DNA of 13,652 nucleotides, taken from contig JAUVLL010000044.1 of assembly GCA_030600745.1 (NCBI GenBank), positions 1-13,652 of the forward strand, written 5' to 3'. The DNA comes from Spirochaetaceae bacterium (GTDB taxonomy: Bacteria > Spirochaetota > Spirochaetia > B11-G9). How positions within the stretch are numbered: position 1 is the stretch's first letter; the number at the start of each line of letters is the position of its first letter. Shown one piece after another: positions 5,069 through 12,799 of the stretch. The translations under genes were made by a program, and so were the position numbers. The notes under the pieces are model-generated. The model made no database searches, was not told the DNA's origin, and saw nothing but the letters and a program-made list of their open reading frames with translations.

Positions 5069-7339
5069 ATGACAAGGACTATTAAAAAGAATACTATATC
5101 AGCTATGTTGACTAAATTTTTATCTGAAGAAGAAAGACAGAAGGGGCGGAAGAGGGTTTATAATTTCCAGGCTCTGAATGGTTTGGGTTTTAACTTTATG
5201 GGAGAAACCCCCGTTTATCTCATGGCTATCCATTTTGGTGCAACAAATATTGAACTGGGCTATATTTCTTCTGTTATTTTTCTTACCGGGTTTATTCTGG
5301 CAGGGCTTCCCCGTATTCTAGCCGGAAAGAATCTCATCAATGTCCAGTCTACAGCATGGTTTATCAGAGGAGTTGTAGTATTATTTTACTCTGCCCTGTT
5401 CTTTTTGGAGGGAAGGAGTGCTGTTTTACTTATTTTAATAGTTTATACACTTTTTTGTTCCGCAAGAATTATCGGAGTTGCTGTATGGAACCCTCTTATC
5501 AAGATGGTAACTACGTCACAAAACAGAGGGATCGTTATTGCTCATGGTAATGTCCTTAATCAATCCAGCTCTGTAATATCAAAGCTAATAAGCTTTATTG
5601 TTACGTCTTTTCAATTCTTCTCGGGGATTGTTGGGATTCTTCTGCTTCAGGTTCTTGGTGTGTTTTTCAACACTGTTGCTGTTTTGCAATTGAAGAAAGT
5701 TCCATGCAGAGAAACAGTTGAGTATCATAAAGGGCGTAATATATTAGTCATTCTGAAAGATTCTCTCAAAAGGAAGGATAGACGATATCCTCTGGTATTA
5801 AAGTGGGTAACCATAGGGGTTGTTGTACTAAATGGTTTAACTATTGCCTTCATTAGAAAAGAAGCAGGTTTCAGCAACAATTTAGTTTTTCTTTATTCAA
5901 TGGTCATGGCTCTTTCAATTATCCTGTCGGGACTATTTGCCCGGACTTTTGCAGATAGAATGGGAAGCAGACCTCTTCTTATTGGGGTCAATATTCTTTT
6001 ATCTGTTTCATTTGTTGTCTGGATATTACTTCCTGTTACAAACTCTATGGGGCTGCCTGTTTATATTTATTTCATTTTGGGTTTTTTTACCAATTTCTTT
6101 TTATGGTCAGGGAATGTCCTGGTTTCCAGGGTTTTGGTTAATACTATGCCTGAGGATGAGTCATTCAGTTATAATTCCATGACAAATTTTGTAACTGCCT
6201 TTTTTTCCCTGATTAGTGGTATTGCTGCAGGTTTGTTAATCGATTTGGGACAGAACACCGGATTGATGTTGTTTAATACCTATAGTTATTTGTTTTCTTT
6301 TGCAATGATACTTAGTCTTGTATTGGTTTTTCTCAGTTTTTTACTAATTGATAAGGGAAGTATGTCTGCCCGTGAAACTGCTGCAATTTTGTTTTCCTTC
6401 GAAGGAATGAGAGCGTATATGGATATCGGTAAGCTGAATACGACAGACGATCCTGTTAAAAAAAGAACTGTTCTTTTGTCGATAAGTCAGAATGAAGCTC
6501 CTGTCGCGACAGAGGAAATACGCCATATTATTGCTTCCCCGTTATCTTCCGGAAAAGGTGAAGTACTCAAGTCGTTATTCAGTCATCCCCGTCCGGTGCT
6601 TCTTCCTGAGTTATTAAAGGAAGCAGGGGATTTTGGATCCTATCATCAGATGAATGCTGTATTTGCCCTGGGAGCATATCCCGGAAAAGATACTGAAAAG
6701 ATTTTACTACAGCTTCTTGATAGTGATGATGTTTCCATACAATCAAATGCAGCAAAATCTTTAAGCAGAATTGGTCATAATGAATCTCTGGATAAGGTCC
6801 GTCTTTATGCAGAGAAAGCTGATCATGCATGGGATAAAATAAATTTTCTTATTGCTCTGAAAAATATGGACCCGGATGGGCTTGTTTTCAGGAATATATT
6901 CAACGATTCAGGTAAAATTCATGATGGTGTGTTTAAACAGACCTATTATTCACTTGCAGCTGATCTGCTTGCACTAAAGCCGCCGCTTTCTGAAATTTAC
7001 AGCTCAAAAAATCTAAAAAGCGGTGAGGGAGTAAAAGATTTTCTGGAACAAACAAGGAATCTTGATTTCTTTTACAAAAAGCACAAAGAGCTTAAAGGAT
7101 GGTTTAAGACCGGCAGTTGGGGTGATATCCGGCAGTTTTGTTCAGAATCATTAAGGGGCAGTGATGCTGAATTATCTGACCTTTCAGGACCCATGAAGAA
7201 TTTGAGAGAGGCTGTTTTGGCAAAATCTGAAATCATTTCCTCTGGTGTAGTGGGAAATAGGGAATCAGTTTATGATTATGCTCTGGCCTGTGTTTATTTT
7301 ACATACCAGATTCTGGTTAGCAGTAAACAGTATCAGTGA
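5069..7339 (+). CDS. MFS-like membrane protein fused to a C-terminal HEAT-like repeat domain
   Basis: This 756-residue protein has two parts. Residues about 35-428 contain around twelve hydrophobic helices with MFS-like organisation, including a motif-A-like loop in the second half, LFARTFADRMGSRP (289-302), and a basic central loop (KDSLKRKDRRY, 230-240). From about 435 to 756 it is soluble. Residues 495-580 look like HEAT/armadillo-type helical repeats (QMNAVFALGAYPG, then ILLQLLDSDDVSIQSNAAKSLSRIG), followed by further helical sequence without a clear family. An ordinary MFS protein ends near 400 residues, so over 300 are added, probably a cytoplasmic scaffold or partner-binding domain. 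The substrate is unknown. The ATG is preceded by GAGG with only two bases between, an unusually short spacing; an in-frame TGA at 5051-5053 rules out a longer form. It is followed after 9 bases by the cysteine-cluster gene, indicating an operon. Confidence 0.85.
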   Translation: MTRTIKKNTISAMLTKFLSEEERQKGRKRVYNFQALNGLGFNFMGETPVYLMAIHFGATNIELGYISSVIFLTGFILAGLPRILAGKNLINVQSTAWFIRGVVVLFYSALFFLEGRSAVLLILIVYTLFCSARIIGVAVWNPLIKMVTTSQNRGIVIAHGNVLNQSSSVISKLISFIVTSFQFFSGIVGILLLQVLGVFFNTVAVLQLKKVPCRETVEYHKGRNILVILKDSLKRKDRRYPLVLKWVTIGVVVLNGLTIAFIRKEAGFSNNLVFLYSMVMALSIILSGLFARTFADRMGSRPLLIGVNILLSVSFVVWILLPVTNSMGLPVYIYFILGFFTNFFLWSGNVLVSRVLVNTMPEDESFSYNSMTNFVTAFFSLISGIAAGLLIDLGQNTGLMLFNTYSYLFSFAMILSLVLVFLSFLLIDKGSMSARETAAILFSFEGMRAYMDIGKLNTTDDPVKKRTVLLSISQNEAPVATEEIRHIIASPLSSGKGEVLKSLFSHPRPVLLPELLKEAGDFGSYHQMNAVFALGAYPGKDTEKILLQLLDSDDVSIQSNAAKSLSRIGHNESLDKVRLYAEKADHAWDKINFLIALKNMDPDGLVFRNIFNDSGKIHDGVFKQTYYSLAADLLALKPPLSEIYSSKNLKSGEGVKDFLEQTRNLDFFYKKHKELKGWFKTGSWGDIRQFCSESLRGSDAELSDLSGPMKNLREAVLAKSEIISSGVVGNRESVYDYALACVYFTYQILVSSKQYQ

Positions 7340-7348
7340 GGGAAAGGT

Positions 7349-7831
7349 GTGAGGGAGGAATATAGAGAATTATTAAGGAAAGCAGAGGCGGACCTTAAAG
7401 ATAATAAAAAATTACTGAAAAACCTGAAGAGGAAAAATCTTGATACTCTGTTTCAAAATCACCACTATGAGGTGTTTGAAGAAATTGACTGTCTTGCATG
7501 TGCAAACTGCTGTATAACAACTGGACCATTAATACTGGAACGGGATATTGACCGAATATCAAAATCTCTTGGAATAAAACCTTCATTATTTATAAAGGAA
7601 TATCTGCGGAAAGATGAGGATAATGACTGGGTATTTAAAACAATGCCCTGTCCATTTTTAGATAGTAATAATTACTGCCTTATCTATGATGTAAGACCAA
7701 AGGCCTGTAAGGAGTATCCCCATACTGACAGTAAGAATATACATAAGCTTTTTGGTAAGACGCTTATAAACTCGACAATCTGTCCGGCTGTGGTAATAAT
7801 TCTGAAGAGAATCAGGGATGAGATTAGTTAA
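7349..7831 (+). CDS. YkgJ-family cysteine-cluster protein (CxxCxxCC, UPF0153 type)
   Basis: This 160-residue soluble protein starts at GTG 7349. A charged helical N-terminus (1-35) precedes the family motif CLACANCC (Cys48, 51, 54, 55), then CPFLDSNNYCLIYDVRPKAC (Cys101, 110, 120) with EYPH, and a late Cys145. The eight cysteines in the CxxCxxCC ... CPF ... C ... RP..C ... C pattern define the YkgJ/PF03692 family, believed to bind a metal (zinc or an iron-sulfur cluster), with no settled biochemical role. All expected cysteines are present. It begins 9 bases after the stop of the MFS/HEAT-like gene with purine-rich GAGGG/AAAGG sequence ahead of it, so the two are probably co-transcribed and may work together. 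The next unit downstream is a pseudogene, so the operon ends here. Confidence 0.86.
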   Translation: MREEYRELLRKAEADLKDNKKLLKNLKRKNLDTLFQNHHYEVFEEIDCLACANCCITTGPLILERDIDRISKSLGIKPSLFIKEYLRKDEDNDWVFKTMPCPFLDSNNYCLIYDVRPKACKEYPHTDSKNIHKLFGKTLINSTICPAVVIILKRIRDEIS

Positions 7832-7876
7832 AAAAGGATTGCGCAGAACGCTCAAAAAATATTTACCTTGTACTAA

Positions 7877-8232
7877 CAACATAAATATAAAGATTTAGCT
7901 TGTAAAAACTACAGAAATACAGATATAACCCTTGTAAATGAAGGTGGAATAGCTGAGCAATTTATAGGGCAGGAGTTATTGGCTTATTCGTCCTGTAGGG
8001 GGAAGGGACATCTGTACTATTGGCACAGAGAAGCTAAGTTCAGTAATGCAGAGGTCGATTATATTATTGAATCTGAGGGTAAAGTGATCCCCATTGAGGT
8101 TAAATCAGGGTTAAGAGGAACCATTAAAAGCCTGAACAAAGTTATTGTTTTACAAAGAATCAGTACAAGGAAGCCGGTAATGTCAGGTTTGCACCCATGT
8201 ATCAGATAAGCAATCTTTTTCCCAGGCTTTAG
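7877..8232 (+). pseudogene. Remnant of a DUF4143 (AAA_14-type) ATPase, truncated and frameshifted
   Basis: From 7877 the frame reads ...ITLVNEGGIAEQFIGQELL, then LYYWHREAKFSNAEVDYII and KVIPIEVKSG with GTIKSLNK. This is the C-terminal DUF4143 domain of ATPases that pair an N-terminal P-loop domain with a PD-(D/E)XK-like C-terminal domain (EVDY ... IEVKSG). About three-quarters of the usual protein is missing and the frame opens just after a TAA (7874-7876) with no start. Near 8140-8155 the reading frame shifts: the original frame ends at 8209, while another carries the family-like ending EAGNVRFAPMYQISNLF to a TAG at 8230-8232. Both lesions mark it as dead. It converges on hipBA and shares an ATPase/nuclease theme with the gene at the left edge. 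Confidence 0.8.
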
Positions 8233-8237
8233 ATTGC
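8210..8237. terminator. Weak hairpin between DUF4143 remnant and hipA
   Basis: GCAATCT (8210-8216) pairs with AGATTGC (8231-8237) around a 14-base loop, just beyond the convergent end of hipA. There is no clear T-tract in either direction. It may terminate hipBA transcription, or be chance. Confidence 0.25.
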
Positions 8238-8263
8238 AACCGCTAACGGTGGAGTATCCGCAC

Positions 8264-9526
8264 TTATAGACAAAAAGCTGTTTTCATTTCTCCTTTTTCC
8301 CGTTCAGAAATATCGTATTTATCTGCAATCCCGGACCACTGTGGAATAATTGATTTTATTTCATTGATGATTGATATACCTTCAGTTTGATCGATTCTAA
8401 AATAGGGGGCTACCTTTAATGCGATATCTGTTTTTAAGCGGTTATCATTTTCGGAGATATTCAGACTTAGGCCGTATCCGTGAGGAACTGGGTTAATATC
8501 ATATGCCGGGGACAGTTGCCACCCTTTAGAGCTAAGTAGAAATCCATGATTTCTTAAATGGTCATCGGTATTTGAGATACATATGGAAAACACAATACGT
8601 TTCCATAATTCTTTCAGATCCAGTGTTGTATTCGCTCCGTTCTGAATAAGAAATTCAGCTAACTCAAGATAACTGACACCTGTACTTGCATTATCCCCGT
8701 CATTATATCCTAACATTGTCATTGCTGATGCAAAGTGGACTCTTTTATTACCGGAGGTTCGATCAAATCTTTTTGTTAAAAAAGTATGATGCCTGGAGGA
8801 AAATCTTTCAGCTTTGCACATTGGAACATTGATTCCAGCTTTTACTGCAAGCTCATGAATAATCATTTCCCAGGCACCTATATCTCTTTCATCGTTTCCG
8901 CTCGGAAATTTTGCTATCCAGAGATTTTTATCAATATCCAGGACTCCTGCTTTAGGTCTTGCTCCGCCTAATGAAGATCCGGGAGCTATAAGCATATTTA
9001 TCCATTTATTGTAATCCGGATTTTTCTCTGATCCTGTCTGTTCCAACTGCATACTTGCATATTCCAGGTCTCTGATAGATGTCCAGGGAGGGGCGGCAAA
9101 GTATCTATTATTATCAAGAAAATCACCATCCGTGTCAGTCTTGAATCTAAGAGCTCCCATTCTGTTTCCATCGAATACACCGAGTAGAAAATCTGATTCC
9201 AGTAATTTTCTTTCTGCTCTGTTTTCAATTTCTGCATTTAAAGCTTCACGGCGTTTCATAAGAACTCTTCCCCATCTGTCCGGGGAGGAATCCAGGAATA
9301 TACCAAAATTGGGTTTATCTGCTTTTGTATATTGTGGACCAGTATACTGCTGTAAGTCCGGATCCAGGATATATCCTTTGTCAGTCTTGAGCCAACTGGA
9401 ATTATATTCAAAAGAGAAAATCTCTTTGCCTCTGACATAGGAAACAGATAGAGTCCCCATACATTCAGGATTTTTCATTCCTTCCCAATGGGCATAGACT
9501 ATAATAGTTTTTTGTATATTGCTCAT
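8264..9526 (-). CDS. hipA: HipA-type Ser/Thr kinase toxin
   Basis: This 420-residue protein belongs to the HipA toxin-kinase family. E. coli HipA phosphorylates glutamyl-tRNA synthetase and causes growth arrest and persistence; the target here is unknown. The N-terminal subdomain (about 1-130) includes FLDSSPDRWGRVLMKRRE (77-94). The kinase core has the flexible glycine-rich loop GSSLGGARPKA (183-193), the ATP-binding lysine in WIAKFPSG (Lys206), TKRFDR (251-256), the catalytic loop SNTDDHLRNHGF (318-329, Asp and Asn present) and the metal-binding segment LSPAYDINP (338-346). All appear intact, so the kinase should be active. The length is normal for the family. ATG at 9526 lies one base after the hipB stop; its ribosome-binding site (AGAAGGA) is formed by the last hipB codons, so translation is tightly coupled. 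Confidence 0.93.
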   Translation of the reverse strand: MSNIQKTIIVYAHWEGMKNPECMGTLSVSYVRGKEIFSFEYNSSWLKTDKGYILDPDLQQYTGPQYTKADKPNFGIFLDSSPDRWGRVLMKRREALNAEIENRAERKLLESDFLLGVFDGNRMGALRFKTDTDGDFLDNNRYFAAPPWTSIRDLEYASMQLEQTGSEKNPDYNKWINMLIAPGSSLGGARPKAGVLDIDKNLWIAKFPSGNDERDIGAWEMIIHELAVKAGINVPMCKAERFSSRHHTFLTKRFDRTSGNKRVHFASAMTMLGYNDGDNASTGVSYLELAEFLIQNGANTTLDLKELWKRIVFSICISNTDDHLRNHGFLLSSKGWQLSPAYDINPVPHGYGLSLNISENDNRLKTDIALKVAPYFRIDQTEGISIINEIKSIIPQWSGIADKYDISEREKGEMKTAFCL

Positions 9527-9527
9527 A

Positions 9528-9839
9528 TTATTTCCTTCTTGGCGCCCGTCTTTTTGTCAATAATTCAGCATCCTGAAGCTTTCTACCCAGTTCATCATCT
9601 GCTGCAACAAGTAGAAAATCTTTATCAAGACCCAATACAAAGAGTATTTGCATGTATGTTCCCATTGCCACAGAAGGAGAGCCTTTTTCAACAGCCCATA
9701 CTGTTGCTCTGCTTATCCCTGCCCGTTCAGCGATTTGTTCCATTGAGAGTCTTCTGCGAAGTCTTGCAGTTTTTATATTTTCTCCAAATTGGATAAGGGT
9801 TCTTTCAGCCTGTGGTAAGAGTTTTGTTTTTTTTCTCAT
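9528..9839 (-). CDS. hipB: HipB-type antitoxin, XRE-family DNA-binding protein
   Basis: This 103-residue protein (from ATG 9839) has a basic N-terminus, then an XRE/HTH_3 helix-turn-helix at about 19-73: FGENIKTARLRRRLSMEQIAERAG followed by ISRATVWAVEKGSPSV. The tail DDELGRKLQDAELL ends in a basic KRRAPRRK. It would bind operator DNA and neutralise the downstream HipA kinase, with autorepression as usual for hipBA. I place the start at 9839 and not at the more upstream in-frame TTG at 9878, because that TTG is the first three bases of a consensus -35 element and the encoded extension (TIMHIMFIIIDI) is AT-rich filler. No ribosome-binding site precedes ATG 9839, consistent with a nearly leaderless mRNA. 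It runs into hipA with a single base between stop and start. Confidence 0.9.
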   Translation of the reverse strand: MRKKTKLLPQAERTLIQFGENIKTARLRRRLSMEQIAERAGISRATVWAVEKGSPSVAMGTYMQILFVLGLDKDFLLVAADDELGRKLQDAELLTKRRAPRRK

Positions 9840-9849
9840 AATGTCTATA

Positions 9850-9878
9850 ATAATAAACATAATATGCATTATTGTCAA
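9850..9878 (-). promoter_or_regulatory. Strong sigma70-like promoter of hipBA
   Basis: On the minus strand TTGACA (9878-9873, perfect -35) and TATTAT (9855-9850) are separated by the ideal 17 bases. The predicted start site is 9845-9842, only 3-6 bases before the hipB ATG at 9839. The spacer contains the palindrome ATGCAT; a longer HipB operator could not be identified. Confidence 0.72.
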
Positions 9879-10003
9879 TTATATGCTACATTACGGTAAC
9901 GCCCAAATAGAACCAATATATATCATGACACAAAATAGAAAAAGGAATAGAATGAATAGATACATTTTATTGTTTAATTTTGAACGGTTTTCAGGAGAAT
10001 ATA

Positions 10004-11776
10004 TTGATAAACGAACGAATAAACAAACTAAGAGAAGTTATGACAAAAGAGGGGTTGGATGCCTATATTATCAGCGGCAGCGATCCTCATCAGAGTGAGT
10101 ATACAGCAGAACGATGGACAACGCGGAGATGGATTACAGGGTTTACAGGTTCTGCAGGACTTGTAGTTGTAACTGCAGATAAAGCCGGTCTGTGGACCGA
10201 CTCGCGCTACTTTCTTCAGGCAGAGGCGGAACTGAAGGGTACAGAAATAGAATTGTTTAAATTCGGGTTAGCGGATGTGCCCGGTCATCTGGAATGGCTG
10301 ACAGATGAACTCGGTTCCGGTTCAACTGTAGGAAGTAATGTATGGACAAGCTCTATAGATAATAGAAAAGAAATTGAATCGCAGCTTGCGGGAACCGGTT
10401 TGAGTTATAAGGGTAGCAGAGATCTTCTGGATGATGTATGGAAGGACCGACCCGGTTTTCCCGGGAAACCTGTTTTTCAGCTTGATCTTAAATATGCAGG
10501 AAAAAGCAGAGAAGAAAAACTGACTGAAATTAGGGTGTGGATGAAAAAGAAAAGACTTTCCTGGTATTTTGTCTCTTCCCTTTCTGATATTGCGTGGGTT
10601 CTTAATTTGAGGGGAAGTGATATTAGCTTTAATCCTTTGTTTATGGGATATTTGCTTATAGGAAAAGGATCATGTTATCTCTATATCAATGGAGGCCAGT
10701 TGTCTACGGATCTTTCTGAGCTGCTTGAGTCTGAAAGTATAATCGTAAAGCCTTATGAAGAGCTTGAGAGCCATGCTGTATCTCTACTTCCCGGCAGGAT
10801 AAATCTTGCTCCCGGGACTTCCAGTATTGGAGCCTTTAATTTGTTTGGTGATGATTGGGAAAAGGTTTTTGAGAAAGATATTACTGCCGGAATGAAAGCT
10901 GTTAAAAATAAGATTGAAATATCAGCTGTAAGAAATGCCATGAGAAAGGATGGAGTAGCCCTGGTTCGGTTTATGATGTGGCTTGAGGAGAACTGGGCTA
11001 AAGGCGATCTTTCTGAGGTAAGTATTGCAGATAAGCTGGCCGATTTTAGAAGCCGTCAGGATGGATTTATTGGATTGAGTTTTGCAACAATTGCCGGGTT
11101 CAACGACCACGGAGCAATAATACATTATTCTGCAAGTAATAAAAGTGCACATAATCTTACTTCTCCGGGGGTCCTGCTTCTTGATTCAGGCGGACAGTAT
11201 CTTGATGGTACTACAGATATTACCCGGATACTTAAATCCGGGGATGTTTCGACAGAGATAATTCACGATTATACTATTGTTTTAAAAGGTCATATTGATC
11301 TTGCAATGGTAACCTTCCCTGTGGGAACTAAAGGTTTTCAGCTTGATATTCTGGCAAGAAGGGCTCTTTGGGAAGAGGGTAGAAACTATGGTCATGGTAC
11401 AGGACACGGTGTTGGTTTTTTTCTTAACGTTCATGAAGGTCCCCAGACTATAAGTCAAAAAGCTGTTGATATTGCTATTGAAGAGGGAATGATTACATCC
11501 AATGAACCGGGTATATATATTGAAAACAAATACGGGATAAGAATTGAAAATTTAATTCTGGCAGTTAAAAGCGATATTGGCAGGACAGAGGATTTCCTTC
11601 AGTTTGAAACCCTGACTATGTGTCCTCTGGAGTTGGATCTGATAGATGTAACACTATTGACGGAAGTTCAGAAGGAGTGGGTTAATAACTATCATATTCA
11701 GGTTTACAATACTCTTGGCCCCTATCTGGAGGAATCGGAAAGGGACTGGCTTAAAGGGAAAACCGGGAGGCTTTAA
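10004..11776 (+). CDS. pepP: Xaa-Pro aminopeptidase (aminopeptidase P, M24B family, three-domain XPNPEP1-like form)
   Basis: This metallopeptidase removes N-terminal residues preceding proline and should act in the cytoplasm in peptide turnover. It is the long (590-residue) three-domain type: two creatinase-like N-terminal domains (about 1-145 and 155-300, including GSDPHQSEYTAERW and SDIAWVLNLRG) and a C-terminal pita-bread domain. The dinuclear metal ligands are all visible: Asp394 (LLDSGG), Asp405 (GTTD), His468 (GHGTGHGVGF), Glu501 (TSNEPGIY) and Glu515 (RIENL). The start is taken as TTG 10004, giving MINERINKLREVM, because AGGAG (9993-9997) lies 6 bases upstream. The earlier in-frame TTG at 9980 has no ribosome-binding site and adds eight residues not expected in the family. 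Its stop overlaps the ATG of the metal-transporter gene by one base. The gene symbol is by family; the eukaryote-like long form differs from E. coli PepP. Confidence 0.9.
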   Translation: MINERINKLREVMTKEGLDAYIISGSDPHQSEYTAERWTTRRWITGFTGSAGLVVVTADKAGLWTDSRYFLQAEAELKGTEIELFKFGLADVPGHLEWLTDELGSGSTVGSNVWTSSIDNRKEIESQLAGTGLSYKGSRDLLDDVWKDRPGFPGKPVFQLDLKYAGKSREEKLTEIRVWMKKKRLSWYFVSSLSDIAWVLNLRGSDISFNPLFMGYLLIGKGSCYLYINGGQLSTDLSELLESESIIVKPYEELESHAVSLLPGRINLAPGTSSIGAFNLFGDDWEKVFEKDITAGMKAVKNKIEISAVRNAMRKDGVALVRFMMWLEENWAKGDLSEVSIADKLADFRSRQDGFIGLSFATIAGFNDHGAIIHYSASNKSAHNLTSPGVLLLDSGGQYLDGTTDITRILKSGDVSTEIIHDYTIVLKGHIDLAMVTFPVGTKGFQLDILARRALWEEGRNYGHGTGHGVGFFLNVHEGPQTISQKAVDIAIEEGMITSNEPGIYIENKYGIRIENLILAVKSDIGRTEDFLQFETLTMCPLELDLIDVTLLTEVQKEWVNNYHIQVYNTLGPYLEESERDWLKGKTGRL

Positions 11777-12735
11777 TGGCCGGAGATTTAGATAACAAAG
11801 ATATAATGAGCAGCAGAACTGCCGTAATAAGGAAGGCTTCCTGGGTTGGAATAATAGGGAATGCTTTTTTATCAGTTATTAAGATTACAGCTGGAACTAT
11901 TAGCGGTTCTTTCGCTCTGTTAGGGGATGGAATTGATTCTGCAACGGATATTGTTACGTCAGTGGTTACCCTTTTTACATCAAAAATTGCAGACAGACCG
12001 CCGGATGAAGGCCATCCCTACGGCCATGGAAGGGCGGAAACAGTAGCCACAAAGGCTCTCTCTTTTATTATCTTTTTTGCCGGAGCCCAGCTTGCTTTAA
12101 CTACAATCAGAAATCTGTTTGGAAGTACTGAACGGGGAATCCCCGATTTTTTTGCAATTTATTTTGTAATAATTTCAATTTTTGGGAAAGCCTTTCTTGC
12201 ATACTACAAGTATAAAGCCGGCAGGAAGGTAAACAGTTCCATGCTTTTGGCAGATGCAAAAAATATGATGAATGATATTCTTATTTCAATAAGTGTACTT
12301 ACAGGGTTGATATTCACATTTTTACTTAAAATGCCTATTGTAGATGTAATTACAGCTTTGCTTATCAGTATATGGATAATGAAGGTGGCATTTGATATCT
12401 TTTTAGAAACAAGTGTAGAACTAATGGATGGTCTGGATGATAAATCCATATATAATAAGGTTTTTAATGCAGCCTGTGGGGTTAAAGGAGTTAGAAATCC
12501 TCATCGTACAAGGATCAGAAAGATCAATACTATGTATGTTATTGATATGGATATAGAAGTTGACGGTGGGTTAACTGTGGCAGAGGGGCATGAACTGTCA
12601 AAGAAGGTTCATAACTGCATTCAGAATCAGATTGATAATATCTATGATGTAATAATCCATGTAGAACCTATTGGAAACGAAGAAGAAACAGAAAAATTCG
12701 GCTTATCAAAAAAATCGATAAATGAAGATGAATAA
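11776..12735 (+). CDS. Cation diffusion facilitator (CDF) metal efflux transporter
   Basis: This 319-residue inner-membrane protein is a CDF-family metal/proton antiporter that exports divalent cations. Six transmembrane helices fill about 20-210, with the signature HPYGHGRAE (80-88) after TM2, and a C-terminal cytosolic dimer domain (about 215-305, with HRTRIRKI and the ending IIHVEP). By alignment with YiiP, the transport site in TM2 is Asp54/Asp58 (GDGIDSATD) and in TM5 Asn163/Asp167 (ADAKNMMND). YiiP has His at the first TM5 position, so the site is DD-ND and not the zinc-type DD-HD. Metal preference may therefore be shifted, for example towards manganese or iron, but this is uncertain. 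ATG 11776 overlaps the pepP stop in TAATG, and GGAGG (11766-11770) sits 5 bases upstream, so the two genes are translationally coupled. Confidence 0.9.
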   Translation: MAGDLDNKDIMSSRTAVIRKASWVGIIGNAFLSVIKITAGTISGSFALLGDGIDSATDIVTSVVTLFTSKIADRPPDEGHPYGHGRAETVATKALSFIIFFAGAQLALTTIRNLFGSTERGIPDFFAIYFVIISIFGKAFLAYYKYKAGRKVNSSMLLADAKNMMNDILISISVLTGLIFTFLLKMPIVDVITALLISIWIMKVAFDIFLETSVELMDGLDDKSIYNKVFNAACGVKGVRNPHRTRIRKINTMYVIDMDIEVDGGLTVAEGHELSKKVHNCIQNQIDNIYDVIIHVEPIGNEEETEKFGLSKKSINEDE

Positions 12736-12799
12736 AACGAAGGGGCAGACCCTGTATCTATGACAGCATACAGAAGTTATATATGTAGAAGGAGAAAAA

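Noticed and set aside
9980..10003. Longer start (TTG 9980) for aminopeptidase P
   Set aside because: No ribosome-binding site precedes it; TTG 10004 has AGGAG at 6 bases and gives the family-typical N-terminus.
9652..10098. Plus-strand open frame across hipB and the start of pepP
   Set aside because: It is antisense to a clear HipB and overlaps pepP in another frame; its sequence shows no family features.
12741..12753. AGGG-GCAGA-CCCT mini-hairpin after the CDF gene
   Set aside because: The stem is only four base pairs with no T-tract. It faintly recalls GGGGTCAGACCCC-type repeats, but one degenerate copy does not support a repeat call.
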